Source of the DNA: Mycolicibacterium sp. P9-64
GTDB taxonomy: Bacteria; Actinomycetota; Actinomycetes; Mycobacteriales; Mycobacteriaceae
Reading direction: 5' to 3'
Assembly (NCBI RefSeq): GCF_008329605.1
Contig: NZ_NPKO01000003.1
Location: 62,001 to 126,000 of the forward strand
DNA length: 64,000 nt
Position numbers and translations under genes: made by a program
Part shown: in pieces, positions 9,800 to 18,875 of the stretch
Layout: every line of letters starts with the position of its first letter
Numbering within the stretch: position 1 is the first letter of the stretch
Notes under the pieces: model-generated
Databases searched by the model: none
Seen by the model: the letters and a program-made list of their open reading frames with translations, nothing else
Told to the model about the DNA's origin: nothing

Positions 9800-10971
9800 G
9801 GCTTCCAGCCGGTGGTGTCAGCCCACTCCCATGCGCGGTGGTAGGCGTCGACGAACCACGGCTCCTTGGCGTCGGTGTATTCGGCGGTGGTCTGATGACC
9901 CGCGGCGGCCACCTCGCGTTTGAGGGTGAGGTACTCGGCGCGCACGTCGGGCTCGGCGATGAGCCAGTCGCGGAACAGCAGCGCGAACTGCTGCCCAGGC
10001 CAACCGTCGACCCGGATGTGTACGTTGGTCGGGCGCCCGGGATCGGCTGATGCGTGAAGGCGCTTGTGCCACAGCGCCGGGTCGGGAGTGTGCGGCGTGT
10101 CCGTGAAGGCGTCGATCCGCGGATATCCCGCCGCCAGCAGTGCGTCGACGAGTTCATCGGCCACCGGGAGCGACGGCACGGTGACCTGAACGTCGATGAC
10201 GTCCTTGGCGTCCAGGCCGGGCACTGCCGTCGACCCGATGTGGTCGATCCGCACCGCCCGGTGCCCGCACGCGGCATTCAGGCGGGCCACGATGCGGCTT
10301 GCCTGGTCCGGCCACGTCGGGTCGGGCGGCACCAGGTGCGGCGTCACCCGCACCGGTTCGCGGGCAGCGACATTGTGGGCAAACGGCACGATCCGCTCCT
10401 GCCACAGCGTGCGGGCGCGTTCGGCCAAGTCCTCTACGGAGCCGGAGTTGTGTAGCCATACGTCGGCCACCGCACGCCGCTGCCCCTCAGTCGCCTGGGC
10501 CGCGATGCGATGGCGGGCGTCCTCCTCGGGCATGCCCCGCTGCTCGACGAGCCGCTTCACTCGCGTTTCCACGTCCGCATCGACGATCACGACGAGCGGG
10601 AACAGCGGTGCCATCTGCGACTCGACGAGAAGCGGAATGTCCTCGACGATCACTGCATCCGCGGGGGCCGCCTCGATCAACTCGGCGCGACGTTTGCCGA
10701 CAAGCGGGTGCACGATGCCGTTCAGGGTGGCGCGCTTCTCGTCGTCGGGGAACGCGATCGCGGCGAGGGCGGGCCGGTTGAGCGCACCGTCGGGCAGCAG
10801 TATCTCCTGGCCGAACGCCTCGACGAGCTTGGCCAGCCCCTCGGTGCCGGGCTGCACCACCTCCCTGGCGATGACGTCCCCATCGACGACGATGCCGCCG
10901 CATTTGGAGAACTCCGTGGACACCGTGGACTTGCCGGCGCCTATACCGCCGCTGAGGCCGATGCGAAGCAC
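9796..10971 (-). CDS. coaE: dephospho-CoA kinase with C-terminal GrpB (UPF0157) domain
   Basis: A 391-residue fusion. Residues 1 to about 200 are dephospho-CoA kinase, which phosphorylates the ribose 3'-OH of dephospho-CoA in the last step of CoA synthesis: P-loop GLSGGIGAGKST at 5-16, DGDVIAREVVQPG, and the DIPLLVE region. Residues about 210-391 form a GrpB/UPF0157 nucleotidyltransferase-like domain (HIGSTAVPGLDAKDVIDVQV). This two-domain form is characteristic of mycobacteria and relatives; the extra domain is reported to help folding or solubility of CoaE rather than catalysis. GTG start. Thirty bases upstream ends the AztD-like gene. Confidence 0.96.
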   Translation of the reverse strand: MLRIGLSGGIGAGKSTVSTEFSKCGGIVVDGDVIAREVVQPGTEGLAKLVEAFGQEILLPDGALNRPALAAIAFPDDEKRATLNGIVHPLVGKRRAELIEAAPADAVIVEDIPLLVESQMAPLFPLVVIVDADVETRVKRLVEQRGMPEEDARHRIAAQATEGQRRAVADVWLHNSGSVEDLAERARTLWQERIVPFAHNVAAREPVRVTPHLVPPDPTWPDQASRIVARLNAACGHRAVRIDHIGSTAVPGLDAKDVIDVQVTVPSLPVADELVDALLAAGYPRIDAFTDTPHTPDPALWHKRLHASADPGRPTNVHIRVDGWPGQQFALLFRDWLIAEPDVRAEYLTLKREVAAAGHQTTAEYTDAKEPWFVDAYHRAWEWADTTGWKP

Positions 10972-11001
10972 GGCACCAGTGTGTCAGGGTGCCCGACGGG
11001 C

Positions 11002-12231
11002 TCACCCTCCGACGCCGGTGAGTTCGATCGTCGGGTGGTCCAGCGCGGTGTCGGCCACCTTCGAGCCGTCGGCGAGCCGTACCGCGACGAGCCGCTGCGC
11101 ACCGGGATCGCTGACGTAGGCGATGCCGTCCTGGACGTGCAGGTTCGGCATCGGCGACTGCCACTTGTCGGGTTCGGTCCACACGCCGACGGCGTCGATG
11201 CGTGCCACGCGCCGCGCGGTGACCGGATCGAAGACGTGCAGGGCGCCGTCGGTGCCGAGGATGACGGCCTCGCCGTGCGGGCCGCGGTCCAGTGACCGGA
11301 AGCTGTAGCTGGTGTCGAGGTCGACGACGGTGAGGGTGCCGGTCGCGGTGTTGGTCAGGGTGAACCGGCGCGGCCGTTCCAGCTCGGCGTCCTTGTCGGT
11401 TTTGTAGTCGCCGAGCACGACGGGTGAGACGTCGCTGCCCGACTGGTTGCCGATCCGGCCGTACGGGTCGCGGCTGGCGACCTTGCGGATGTCGTTGCCG
11501 CGCACGATGAGGATGCCGTCCTGGCATCCGAACGTCAGCGCTCCGTATGACGCTGCGGCTTCACCGTGCAGGCCCGGGCACTGGTCGTTGGCCGCGACCT
11601 GGTGGCCGGTTCCGTCCAGAATCGCGATGCCGGAACGGGTTTCATGGTTCCCAATGCTGACGACGACGGTGCCGTCGGCCCGTGCCACGGCGACGCCATG
11701 GTGCGGTTCTGCGACCGTAGCGGTGCGGACGCCGGGTTCCCCCTCGAGCAGCGCGTGTGGATCGACCACGTCGACCGCACCGGTGCCGTCACTGAACAGG
11801 GTGAGCAGGTCGTCGTGGGCGACGACGTGGCCGGGCTCCGCGCCGCCGTAGCGGATGTCGGTGAGCTGCGGGGTGGTGGTGAAGTGGTGTGAGTGATCGC
11901 CGTGCCGGTCTGTCCAGGTGCCCATGTCGAGGGCCACGAAGCCGTCGGGCTGAGAGACCAGCACATGGCGGCCGTTGGCGGCCGAGTTGAGCCGCACGAA
12001 ACCGTCGACGGGGATGTCGGCCACCTGCTGCAGAGTGCCTGCGTCGAGCACCACAATGCCGCCGTCGTAGCTCAGCGCCAGCCGGGGTGTCGCCGTGGCC
12101 CGCTCGGTCGGCTTGGAGACCGTGGTCTCGGTGGCGCTCACCGGCGGTTCAGCCGGGGTCGTCGTGCCACCGCACCCGGCGGCCAGCATCGACAGGGACA
12201 GGGCAGCCATCGCTTGCTTGGTCTTGACCAT
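11002..12231 (-). CDS. AztD-like periplasmic zinc-binding beta-propeller lipoprotein
   Basis: A 409-residue exported protein with signal peptide and lipobox-like LAAGC (Cys20), then a Thr/Pro linker and a repeated beta-strand pattern (VVLDAGTL, VALDMGTW, VDVVDPHALL, VTARRVARIDAV) typical of a beta-propeller. A His-rich loop HGDHSHHF at 110-117 and the later EPHHGVAV are candidate zinc ligands. This matches the AztD zinc chaperone, which passes zinc to the AztC binding protein of a zinc ABC importer. No AztABC genes are next to it. A Zur-like box lies 22 bases before the ATG, which supports a zinc role. The family call rests on the His motif and fold pattern; the zinc role is an inference. Confidence 0.75.
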   Translation of the reverse strand: MVKTKQAMAALSLSMLAAGCGGTTTPAEPPVSATETTVSKPTERATATPRLALSYDGGIVVLDAGTLQQVADIPVDGFVRLNSAANGRHVLVSQPDGFVALDMGTWTDRHGDHSHHFTTTPQLTDIRYGGAEPGHVVAHDDLLTLFSDGTGAVDVVDPHALLEGEPGVRTATVAEPHHGVAVARADGTVVVSIGNHETRSGIAILDGTGHQVAANDQCPGLHGEAAASYGALTFGCQDGILIVRGNDIRKVASRDPYGRIGNQSGSDVSPVVLGDYKTDKDAELERPRRFTLTNTATGTLTVVDLDTSYSFRSLDRGPHGEAVILGTDGALHVFDPVTARRVARIDAVGVWTEPDKWQSPMPNLHVQDGIAYVSDPGAQRLVAVRLADGSKVADTALDHPTIELTGVGG

Positions 12232-12252
12232 GGCGCAGAGTGAACCAGTTAA

Positions 12253-12267
12253 TGAAAACGATTGTCA
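12253..12267 (-). promoter_or_regulatory. Zur-like operator of the AztD-like gene
   Basis: The 15-bp sequence reads TGACAATCGTTTTCA on the minus strand, symmetric as TGA-AA-CG-TT-TCA. This is close to the actinobacterial Zur consensus TGAAAATNNTTTTCA. It overlaps a -35-like TTGACA, so zinc-loaded Zur bound here would block transcription of the AztD-like gene. Confidence 0.6.
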
Positions 12268-12298
12268 ATTAGCGATGTGTGCACATGTCGTAGACAAA

Positions 12299-12334
12299 AG
12301 AACGCCCCGGCTCCATCTGGAGCCGGGGCGTTCT
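12299..12334 (-). terminator. intrinsic terminator of rpsA
   Basis: A nearly perfect hairpin with 16-bp arms (AGAACGCCCCGGCTCC and its complement) and a four-base loop is followed on the minus strand by TTTTGT. It begins 13 bases after the rpsA stop. This is the strongest Rho-independent terminator in the window and separates rpsA from the zinc gene. Confidence 0.88.
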
Positions 12335-12346
12335 TCGTGCTAGGTG

Positions 12347-13807
12347 TTAGGCGTTGCCTGCCAGCTTCTCGCGAAGCGCGGCCAGCTGGGCATCGCTCGC
12401 AAGCGTGCCGCCGCCGGTGTCGCCCGAGCTGGACGAGGAGGACGACGACGACGAGCCGTTGGCGGTGGCGGGCCTGCTGGCCGCCTCCGCATCGGCCGCC
12501 GCGAACTTCTCCATCTGGGCGGTGTGCATCTTGTGGCGGCGCTCGGCCTCGGCGTACCGGGCCTCCCACTCGTCACGCTGCTTCTCGAAGCCTTCCAACC
12601 ATTCGTTGGTGTCGGCGTCGAAGCCCTCCGGGAAGATGTAGTTGCCCTGCTCGTCGTAGCTGTCGGCCATGCCGTACTTCGACGGGTCGAACTCCTCGGT
12701 GTAGTCCTCGTTGGCCTGCTTGAGGCTCAGCGAGATCCGGCGACGCTCCAGGTCGATGTCGATGACCTTGACCATCGCGTCGTCGCCGACCTGGACCACC
12801 TGGTCCGGGACCTCGACGTGGCGCTCGGACAGCTCGGAGATGTGCACCAGACCCTCGATGCCCTCCTCGACGCGGACGAACGCACCGAACGGCACCAGCT
12901 TGGTGACCTTGCCGGGCACGATCTGGCCGATGGCGTGAGTCCGGGCGAAGTGGCGCCACGGGTCTTCCTGAGTCGCCTTGAGCGACAACGAAACCCGCTC
13001 GCGGTCCATGTCGACGTCGAGAACCTCGACCGTGACCTCGTCGCCAACGGTGACGACCTCGGACGGGTGATCGATGTGCTTCCAAGACAGCTCGGAGACG
13101 TGCACCAGACCGTCGACGCCGCCGAGATCGACGAACGCGCCGAAGTTGACGATCGAGGAGACGACACCCTTGCGGATGGCACCCTTCTGCAGCTGGTTGA
13201 GGAACTCGCTGCGCACCTCGGACTGCGTCTGCTCGAGCCAGGCACGGCGCGACAGGACCACGTTGTTGCGGTTCTTGTCGAGCTCGATGATCTTGGCCTC
13301 GATCTCCTTGCCGATGTACGGCTGAAGATCGCGAACACGACGCATCTCCACCAGCGACGCGGGCAGGAAGCCACGCAGGCCGATGTCGAGGATCAGGCCG
13401 CCCTTGACGACCTCGATGACGGTGCCCTTGACGGCCTCGTCCTTCTCCTTGAGTTCTTCGATGGTGCCCCAGGCACGCTCGTACTGAGCGCGCTTCTTGG
13501 ACAGGATCAGGCGACCTTCCTTGTCCTCCTTGGTGAGGACCAGGGCTTCCACCTCGTCGCCGACGGACACAACCTCAGAGGGGTCGACGTCGTGCTTGAT
13601 GGAGAGTTCGCGGGAAGGAATGACACCTTCGGTCTTGTATCCGATGTCGAGCAAGACTTCGTCGCGGTCAACCTTGACGATGGTGCCCTCGACGATGTCG
13701 CCATCGTTGAAGTACTTGATGGTCTTGTCGATCGCGGCGAGAAAGTCCTCAGCCGAGCCAATGTCGTTGATGGCTACTTGCGGCGAGGTGATCGAGGGAC
13801 TTGGCAT
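12347..13807 (-). CDS. rpsA: 30S ribosomal protein S1
   Basis: A 486-residue S1 protein that binds mRNA on the 30S subunit. Four S1 (OB-fold) repeats are visible at about 34-105, 121-187, 208-277 and 293-363, with motifs such as GDIVEGTIVKVDRDEVLLDIGYKTEG, FGAFVDLGGVDGLVHVSELSW and FGAFVRVEEGIEGLVHISELS. The acidic C-terminal region is followed by a serine tract (about ten consecutive Ser) and LASDAQLAALREKLAGNA, matching the flexible C-terminus of mycobacterial S1. Strong hairpin terminator downstream; upstream it diverges from the PrsW-like gene. Confidence 0.98.
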   Translation of the reverse strand: MPSPSITSPQVAINDIGSAEDFLAAIDKTIKYFNDGDIVEGTIVKVDRDEVLLDIGYKTEGVIPSRELSIKHDVDPSEVVSVGDEVEALVLTKEDKEGRLILSKKRAQYERAWGTIEELKEKDEAVKGTVIEVVKGGLILDIGLRGFLPASLVEMRRVRDLQPYIGKEIEAKIIELDKNRNNVVLSRRAWLEQTQSEVRSEFLNQLQKGAIRKGVVSSIVNFGAFVDLGGVDGLVHVSELSWKHIDHPSEVVTVGDEVTVEVLDVDMDRERVSLSLKATQEDPWRHFARTHAIGQIVPGKVTKLVPFGAFVRVEEGIEGLVHISELSERHVEVPDQVVQVGDDAMVKVIDIDLERRRISLSLKQANEDYTEEFDPSKYGMADSYDEQGNYIFPEGFDADTNEWLEGFEKQRDEWEARYAEAERRHKMHTAQMEKFAAADAEAASRPATANGSSSSSSSSSSGDTGGGTLASDAQLAALREKLAGNA

Positions 13808-13964
13808 GTTGTTGGGTTGCTCCGGACAGGTTCAATCGTAGGGACAGGTGGTATTTGCGTGACTCGCGTTCAAGCACGTACGAGCACCTGGTCAGCCTAC
13901 TCGACTGTGCACACGCTGGACAAACCCGGGTCAGGTTCCTCCGCTCGACCGGAACCTCCATCGC

Positions 13965-13970
13965 TACCCT
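13965..13970 (+). promoter_or_regulatory. -10 element of leaderless PrsW-like gene
   Basis: TACCCT is followed by six bases and GTG at 13977. The spacing predicts a transcript starting at the start codon; no Shine-Dalgarno is present. Confidence 0.45.
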
Positions 13971-13976
13971 ACGTTG

Positions 13977-15122
13977 GTGTCCTACCCCGCCACACCCCCT
14001 TTGCAGCGCCCGTTCATCCCGCCGCTGCCGAGGCGGATCCGCAAAGTCGGAGCGCCGCTCGCGGTGATCGTCCTGCTCGGCACCGTCGTGGGGCTGATCG
14101 TCATCCTCGTCACCGCGGTCAACCCCGTCGGCACGACGATCGCATTCACCCTCTCCAGCGTGGCCTTGGTGATCGTCCTGATGGCCTACCTGTGGCTTGA
14201 CCGTTGGGAACCGGAGCCGCCCCGGCTGCTGCTCCTGTCATTCCTCTGGGGCGCGTCGGTGGCCGTCGCACTGTCGGTGGCTCTAGAGGTCGCCCTCGAA
14301 CCACTCTTCGGCACCAACGGAACCGTCGCGTTGGGTGCACCGCTGATAGAAGAGGCCGCCAAGGGGCTGTTTCTGCTGCTCATGATGACCGGCAGGCGCC
14401 GAAACGAGCTCAACACCCTGACCGACTGCCTGGTCTATGCGGGTATCACCGCGGCGGGCTTCGCCTGGCTGGAGAACATCTTCTACATCTCCGACAGCGG
14501 ATCGCTCGCGGAGTCGCTGGGCACTGCGGCACTGCGGCTGGTCATGGGGCCGTTCGCGCATCCGCTGTTCACCACGATGACCGGCATCGGGGTGTACTTC
14601 GCGCTGCAGCATCGCGGCGCCGTCGCGAAGGTCGGCTACATCCTGCTCGGCTACGCCGGCGCAGTGCTGATGCACGCGCTGTGGAACGGCTCCTCGCTGG
14701 TGAGCATCGAGGCCTACTTCCTGGTCTATCTGCTCTGGATGGTGCCGGTGTTCGGGCTGGCAATCGCGCTCGCCGTGTACAGCCGACGCCGCGAACAGCG
14801 CATCGTCGCCGAAAAACTGCCTGGCATGATCGCCGCGAGCATCGTCACCGCCAACGAGGCGACCTGGCTGGGCTCGCTGCGCAACCGGAAGGCGGCGATC
14901 AACGAAGCCGGCCGGGTCGGCGGCAAGCCGCAGCGCAAGGCCGTGAAGAACTTCGCCGCGCAGGTCGTCGAACTCGCCTACGTGCGGGACCGCATCGACC
15001 GCGGCTTCGGTGACGAGAGGGTCTTCGCGCTGCAGAACGAGGAGGCGTACTGGGTGCACATGGCACGCGCAGCCGCGCCGACGCTGCAGACCCTGGCCGG
15101 GTACCGCCCGCCGGTCCGCTAG
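13977..15122 (+). CDS. PrsW family intramembrane metalloprotease-like protein
   Basis: A 381-residue protein with a Pro-rich start, eight or so membrane helices from about 25 to 270, and a soluble basic C-terminal region. The family motifs are present: EE in GAPLIEEAAKGLFLLL, AWLENIFY, HPLFTTMTG and HALWN. PrsW proteases cut anti-sigma factors inside the membrane in Bacillus; here the target is unknown. GTG 13977 is preferred over the adjacent TTG 13974 because of the leaderless -10. The stop codon overlaps that of convergent polA by two bases. Confidence 0.87.
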   Translation: MSYPATPPLQRPFIPPLPRRIRKVGAPLAVIVLLGTVVGLIVILVTAVNPVGTTIAFTLSSVALVIVLMAYLWLDRWEPEPPRLLLLSFLWGASVAVALSVALEVALEPLFGTNGTVALGAPLIEEAAKGLFLLLMMTGRRRNELNTLTDCLVYAGITAAGFAWLENIFYISDSGSLAESLGTAALRLVMGPFAHPLFTTMTGIGVYFALQHRGAVAKVGYILLGYAGAVLMHALWNGSSLVSIEAYFLVYLLWMVPVFGLAIALAVYSRRREQRIVAEKLPGMIAASIVTANEATWLGSLRNRKAAINEAGRVGGKPQRKAVKNFAAQVVELAYVRDRIDRGFGDERVFALQNEEAYWVHMARAAAPTLQTLAGYRPPVR

Positions 15123-17818
15123 TGTGCCGCCGCATCCCAGCTGCGGCCGTACCCCACCGACACCTCGAGCGGGACGTCCAGCGGATACGCGGCGCCCATC
15201 TTGTCCCGGACCAGCGCTTCCAGCGCCTCCCGCTCCCCTTCGACGACCTCGAACAACAGCTCGTCGTGCACCTGCAGCAGCATCCGTGACTTCAGCGCCG
15301 ACTCCTTGAGCGCGGCGTCGACGTTGATCATCGCCACCTTGATGATGTCGGCGGCACTGCCCTGAATCGGAGCGTTCAGCGCGGCGCGTTCGGCGGCCTC
15401 GCGGACATTGCGGTTGCTGCTGTCCAGTTCCGGCAGGTAGCGCCGCCTGCCGAGGACCGTGGAGGTGTAGCCGTCCTTGCGGGCCTGGTCGACGACCTCG
15501 AGCAGGTAGTCGCGCACTCCGCCGAAACGGGCGAAGTAGGCGTCCATCTGCACCTTGGCCTCCTCGGTGGAGATCTTCAGCTGGGACGCCAGCCCGTACG
15601 CGCTCAGACCGTAGGCCAGGCCGTACGACATCGCCTTGACGCGGCGCCGCAGCTCGGGGGTGACCTCGTCGATCGGCACGCCGAACGCTCGTGACGCGAC
15701 GAATGAGTGCAGGTCCTCACCGGTGTTGAACGCCTCGATGAGGCCTTCGTCCTTCGACAGGTGCGCCATGATCCGCATCTCGATCTGGCTGTAGTCGGCG
15801 GTCATCAGCTCGGCGTAACCCGCGCCGACGACGAAGCCGTCCCGGATCTGCCTGCCCGCCTCGGTGCGGATCGGGATGTTCTGCAGGTTCGGCTCGGTGG
15901 ACGAGAGCCTGCCGGTCGCCGCGATGGTCTGGTTGAACGTGGTGTGAATCCGGCCGTCCGAGCCGACGGCGTTCAGCAGCCCGTCGACGGTGACCTTGAG
16001 CCGGGTGGCGTCGCGGTGCGTGAGCATGTGCTGAAGGAACGGGTGTCCGGTCTTGTCGAACAATCCCTGCAGCGCGTCGGCGTCGGTGGTGTACCCGGTC
16101 TTGGTGCGCTTGGTCTTGGGCATCTCGAGCTCGTCGAACAGCACCACCTGCAGCTGCTTGGGTGAGCCGAGATTGATCTGCTTGCCGATCACCGCGTAGG
16201 CCGCCTCGGCGGCGTCCCGGATCTGGTCGGCGAACTGACTCTGCAGCCGGCCGAGCAGGTCGAGGTCGACGGCGATGCCCGCCGACTCCATGGCCGCGAG
16301 CGCGCGCTGGACCGGCAGCTCCATCTGGCCGAGCAGCGACGACGAGTCGATGCGGGCCAGTTCCTCGTCGAGGGCGTTGGCGAGGTCGGCGACCGCGGAT
16401 GCCCGAAGGAGCAACGTCTGCACCGCCTGGTCGTCGACGCCGTCCTCGTCGTCGAGCAGCGAGAGCTGTTGCTGCTCAGGGTTGTCCGCGCGGAGCTCAC
16501 GGCGCAGATAGCGCACCGACAGGTCGTCCAGCGCGAAGCTGCGCTGCCCTGGCCGGACGAGGTAGGCCGCCAGCGCGGTGTCGGAGGTGACGCCTGCGAG
16601 GCTCCAGCCTCGGCCCTCCAGGTCGTGCATCGCCAGCTTGGCCTCGTGCAGTGCCTTCGGCAGGCCGGGGTCGGCCAGCCAGGACGACAGTGCGGCTTCG
16701 TCCTCGGGGGTCAGTGTGGCGGTGTCGAGGTAGACGCCCTCGCCGTCGGCGGAGACGATCGCGATGGCGGTGGCATCGCCGTCGAAGGCCAGGTGGGTGC
16801 CCACCACTGCCATGCCGAAGCGGTTGCCGAGGCTGTGCTCGCTCAGCCACGCGGCGAGCGAGCCCGGTTCGAGGGCGCCGCCGCGCACGTCGAAGCCCTC
16901 CTCGACCTCCGGGTCGGCGGACGCCAGCGTGTCGAACAACCGGTCGCGAAGCACCCGGAACTCGAGGTCGTCGAACAGGCGGTGGATCTGGTCGCGGTCC
17001 CACGGCTGCATGCGCAGCGTGTCCGGGGTCTGCGCCAGCGGCACGTCCTTGACCAGTTCGGTGAGCTCGCGGTTGAGGACGACGCTGGCTACGTTGGCGC
17101 GCAGCGCGTCACCGACCTTGCCCTTCACCTTGTCGATGTTGTCGACCAGCGATTCCAGAGACCCGTACTCGATGATCCACTTGGTCGCGGTCTTCTCCCC
17201 CACTCCGGGGATGCCAGGAAGGTTGTCGCTGGGGTCGCCGCGCAGTGCCGCGAAGTCCGGGTACTGCGTTGGCGTCAGGCCGTACTTGTTCTCGACGGCC
17301 TCGGGGGTGAAGCGGGTCAGCTCGCTGACGCCCTTGACCGGGTACAGCACCGTCACGTCATTGCTGACGAGTTGCAGCGCGTCCCTGTCGCCGGTGACCA
17401 CCAGAACGCGATAGCCCTCGTTCTCGGCCTGCGTCGCCAACGTCGCGATGAGGTCGTCGGCCTCGAAACCGGCCTCGGCGAGCACGGTGATGCCGAGCGC
17501 GGCCAGCACCTCCTTGGTGATGTCGATCTGGCCTCTGAACTCGTCGGGGGTCGCCGAACGACCTTCCTTGTACTCGGGGTACTTGTCCTTGCGGAAGGTC
17601 TGGCGGGACACGTCGAACGCGGCGGCGATGTGGGTCGGGCCCTCGTCGCGCAACAGGTTGATCAGCATGGCCGTGAACCCGTACACCGCATTGGTGGTCA
17701 GGCCGCCCTGCGTCTTGAAGTTCTCGGCGGGCAGTGCGTAGAACGCGCGGAAGGCCAGCGAATTGCCGTCCAGCAGCATCAATGTGGGCTTGGTATCGGC
17801 GGTGGTGGCTGGGCTCAC
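15119..17818 (-). CDS. polA: DNA polymerase I
   Basis: An 899-residue family A polymerase for repair synthesis and primer removal. Residues about 1-300 are the 5'-3' exonuclease domain (LMLLDGNSLAFRAFYALPAE, TGDRDALQLVS, GDPSDNLPGIPGVGEKTA). About 310-510 is the degenerate proofreading domain, and the rest is polymerase with motif A DYSQIEMRIMAHL, the O-helix RRRVKAMSYGLAYG and motif C VHDELLFE. GTG 17818 (MSPATTADTKPTLMLLDG) is preferred over longer starts because a -10 element lies seven bases before it and the mycobacterial protein begins similarly. It carries a PafBC-type damage promoter. Confidence 0.98.
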   Translation of the reverse strand: MSPATTADTKPTLMLLDGNSLAFRAFYALPAENFKTQGGLTTNAVYGFTAMLINLLRDEGPTHIAAAFDVSRQTFRKDKYPEYKEGRSATPDEFRGQIDITKEVLAALGITVLAEAGFEADDLIATLATQAENEGYRVLVVTGDRDALQLVSNDVTVLYPVKGVSELTRFTPEAVENKYGLTPTQYPDFAALRGDPSDNLPGIPGVGEKTATKWIIEYGSLESLVDNIDKVKGKVGDALRANVASVVLNRELTELVKDVPLAQTPDTLRMQPWDRDQIHRLFDDLEFRVLRDRLFDTLASADPEVEEGFDVRGGALEPGSLAAWLSEHSLGNRFGMAVVGTHLAFDGDATAIAIVSADGEGVYLDTATLTPEDEAALSSWLADPGLPKALHEAKLAMHDLEGRGWSLAGVTSDTALAAYLVRPGQRSFALDDLSVRYLRRELRADNPEQQQLSLLDDEDGVDDQAVQTLLLRASAVADLANALDEELARIDSSSLLGQMELPVQRALAAMESAGIAVDLDLLGRLQSQFADQIRDAAEAAYAVIGKQINLGSPKQLQVVLFDELEMPKTKRTKTGYTTDADALQGLFDKTGHPFLQHMLTHRDATRLKVTVDGLLNAVGSDGRIHTTFNQTIAATGRLSSTEPNLQNIPIRTEAGRQIRDGFVVGAGYAELMTADYSQIEMRIMAHLSKDEGLIEAFNTGEDLHSFVASRAFGVPIDEVTPELRRRVKAMSYGLAYGLSAYGLASQLKISTEEAKVQMDAYFARFGGVRDYLLEVVDQARKDGYTSTVLGRRRYLPELDSSNRNVREAAERAALNAPIQGSAADIIKVAMINVDAALKESALKSRMLLQVHDELLFEVVEGEREALEALVRDKMGAAYPLDVPLEVSVGYGRSWDAAAH

Positions 17819-17825
17819 GGGCCTC

Positions 17826-17848
17826 ACTCTATTCACCGGCCCCGACAG
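17826..17848 (-). promoter_or_regulatory. PafBC-type (RecA-NDp) DNA-damage promoter of polA
   Basis: On the minus strand CTGTCGGGG is followed by exactly eight bases and TAGAGT, then seven bases and GTG 17818. It matches TTGTCRGTG-N8-TANNNT at all but the first and eighth positions of the upstream block. Confidence 0.55.
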
Positions 17849-17992
17849 CCCGACACTGCGGAACGGCTCTGCCCCATTCGGCCGCCGTCGTCGGCCGTGC
17901 CACGGCCTTCTACGTCCGGGCCGGTTGCAGCGCCGGCCACGACCACCGGGTTGGTCCACCGGTGTGCGGTTCGGCAGCTGCTCGGCTGACGC

Positions 17993-18868
17993 TCATCGCA
18001 GCAGGCGCCTCGCCATCTCGACGAGGACGCGGGCGGCCGGGCTCATCGGGCCCGACGACCGCCACGCGAACACCAACCGACCGCGCAGCTCCGGCTTGAT
18101 GGCGATGGGAGTCAGCCCCGGATGGGTGCGCGACACCGACTGCGGCAGGATCGCCACCCCGAGGCCGCGGGCGGCCAACTCGGCGAGGGCGCCGGGCGTG
18201 CTCGCCTCGAACGCGACGTTTGGTTTGAGACCCGCTGCAGTACAAGCTCTTTCGAGTTGAGCTCGGATGCCCGCACCGGTCGGCAGCGCGATCAGCTGAC
18301 GCTCGACCAGCCGAGCCAGACCGATGGACGTCCGGCCCGCCCACGGATCATCCAGGCATACCGCTGCATCGATCGCCTCGTCGGTCACCACCTCGACCGC
18401 AAGGCCCGATGGCACCTCGTCCGAGCCGACGGACACGATCGCCGAGTCGAGCGCGCCCGACTGGACGTCGTCGATCAGTGCGTCCGAATTGTCCGTGGAC
18501 AGCGTGATCTCCACCGCGGGGTGCGCGTGGTGGAAGTCGGCAAGCAGTGCCGGGATGTCGACGTCGTGCGACGTGACGGTCCCCAGCGTGACAGTCCCCC
18601 GCACCAACTGCGCCAGCTCGTCGACGGCAAGCCGTGCGTTGGCGACGGCGCTGAGCGCGGCCCGTACGTGCGGGAGCATCGCGTCACCGGCGGCGGTCAG
18701 GCGCGTCTCGCGGCGGCTCCGGTCCAGCAGCCGTTGCCCCACTTCGCGTTCCAGGCGGGCGATTTGCGCGCTGATCGCGGGCTGGGCCACGTGGACGCGT
18801 TCGGCGGCCCTGGTGAAGTTGCGTTCTTCCGCGACCGCGACGAAGTACTCGAGCTGCCTCAGTTCCAT
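17993..18868 (-). CDS. LysR family transcriptional regulator
   Basis: A 291-residue LysR-type regulator. The N-terminal winged helix-turn-helix reads LRQLEYFVAVAEERNFTRAAERVHVAQPAISAQIARLEREVG (residues 3-44, written here in two overlapping parts: FTRAAERVHVAQPAISAQ is the recognition region). Residues about 90-291 form the periplasmic-binding-like effector domain. ATG 18868 is used (MELRQLEYF). It is divergent from a flavoprotein monooxygenase and hydrolase pair with only 70 bases between starts. A symmetric LysR-type site lies in that gap, so it probably controls both itself and the pair. The inducer is unknown, probably an aromatic or cyclic compound handled by the pair. Confidence 0.92.
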   Translation of the reverse strand: MELRQLEYFVAVAEERNFTRAAERVHVAQPAISAQIARLEREVGQRLLDRSRRETRLTAAGDAMLPHVRAALSAVANARLAVDELAQLVRGTVTLGTVTSHDVDIPALLADFHHAHPAVEITLSTDNSDALIDDVQSGALDSAIVSVGSDEVPSGLAVEVVTDEAIDAAVCLDDPWAGRTSIGLARLVERQLIALPTGAGIRAQLERACTAAGLKPNVAFEASTPGALAELAARGLGVAILPQSVSRTHPGLTPIAIKPELRGRLVFAWRSSGPMSPAARVLVEMARRLLR

Positions 18869-18875
18869 AACCAAT

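Noticed and set aside
12299..12334. Large hairpin considered as a riboswitch or attenuator for the zinc gene
   Set aside because: It lies upstream of that gene's promoter and Zur box and directly after the rpsA stop with a T-run, so it is the rpsA terminator.
17819..17959. 47-residue N-terminal extension of PolA
   Set aside because: It covers the -10 and PafBC-like block, and the Arg/Pro-rich translation is not part of the family.
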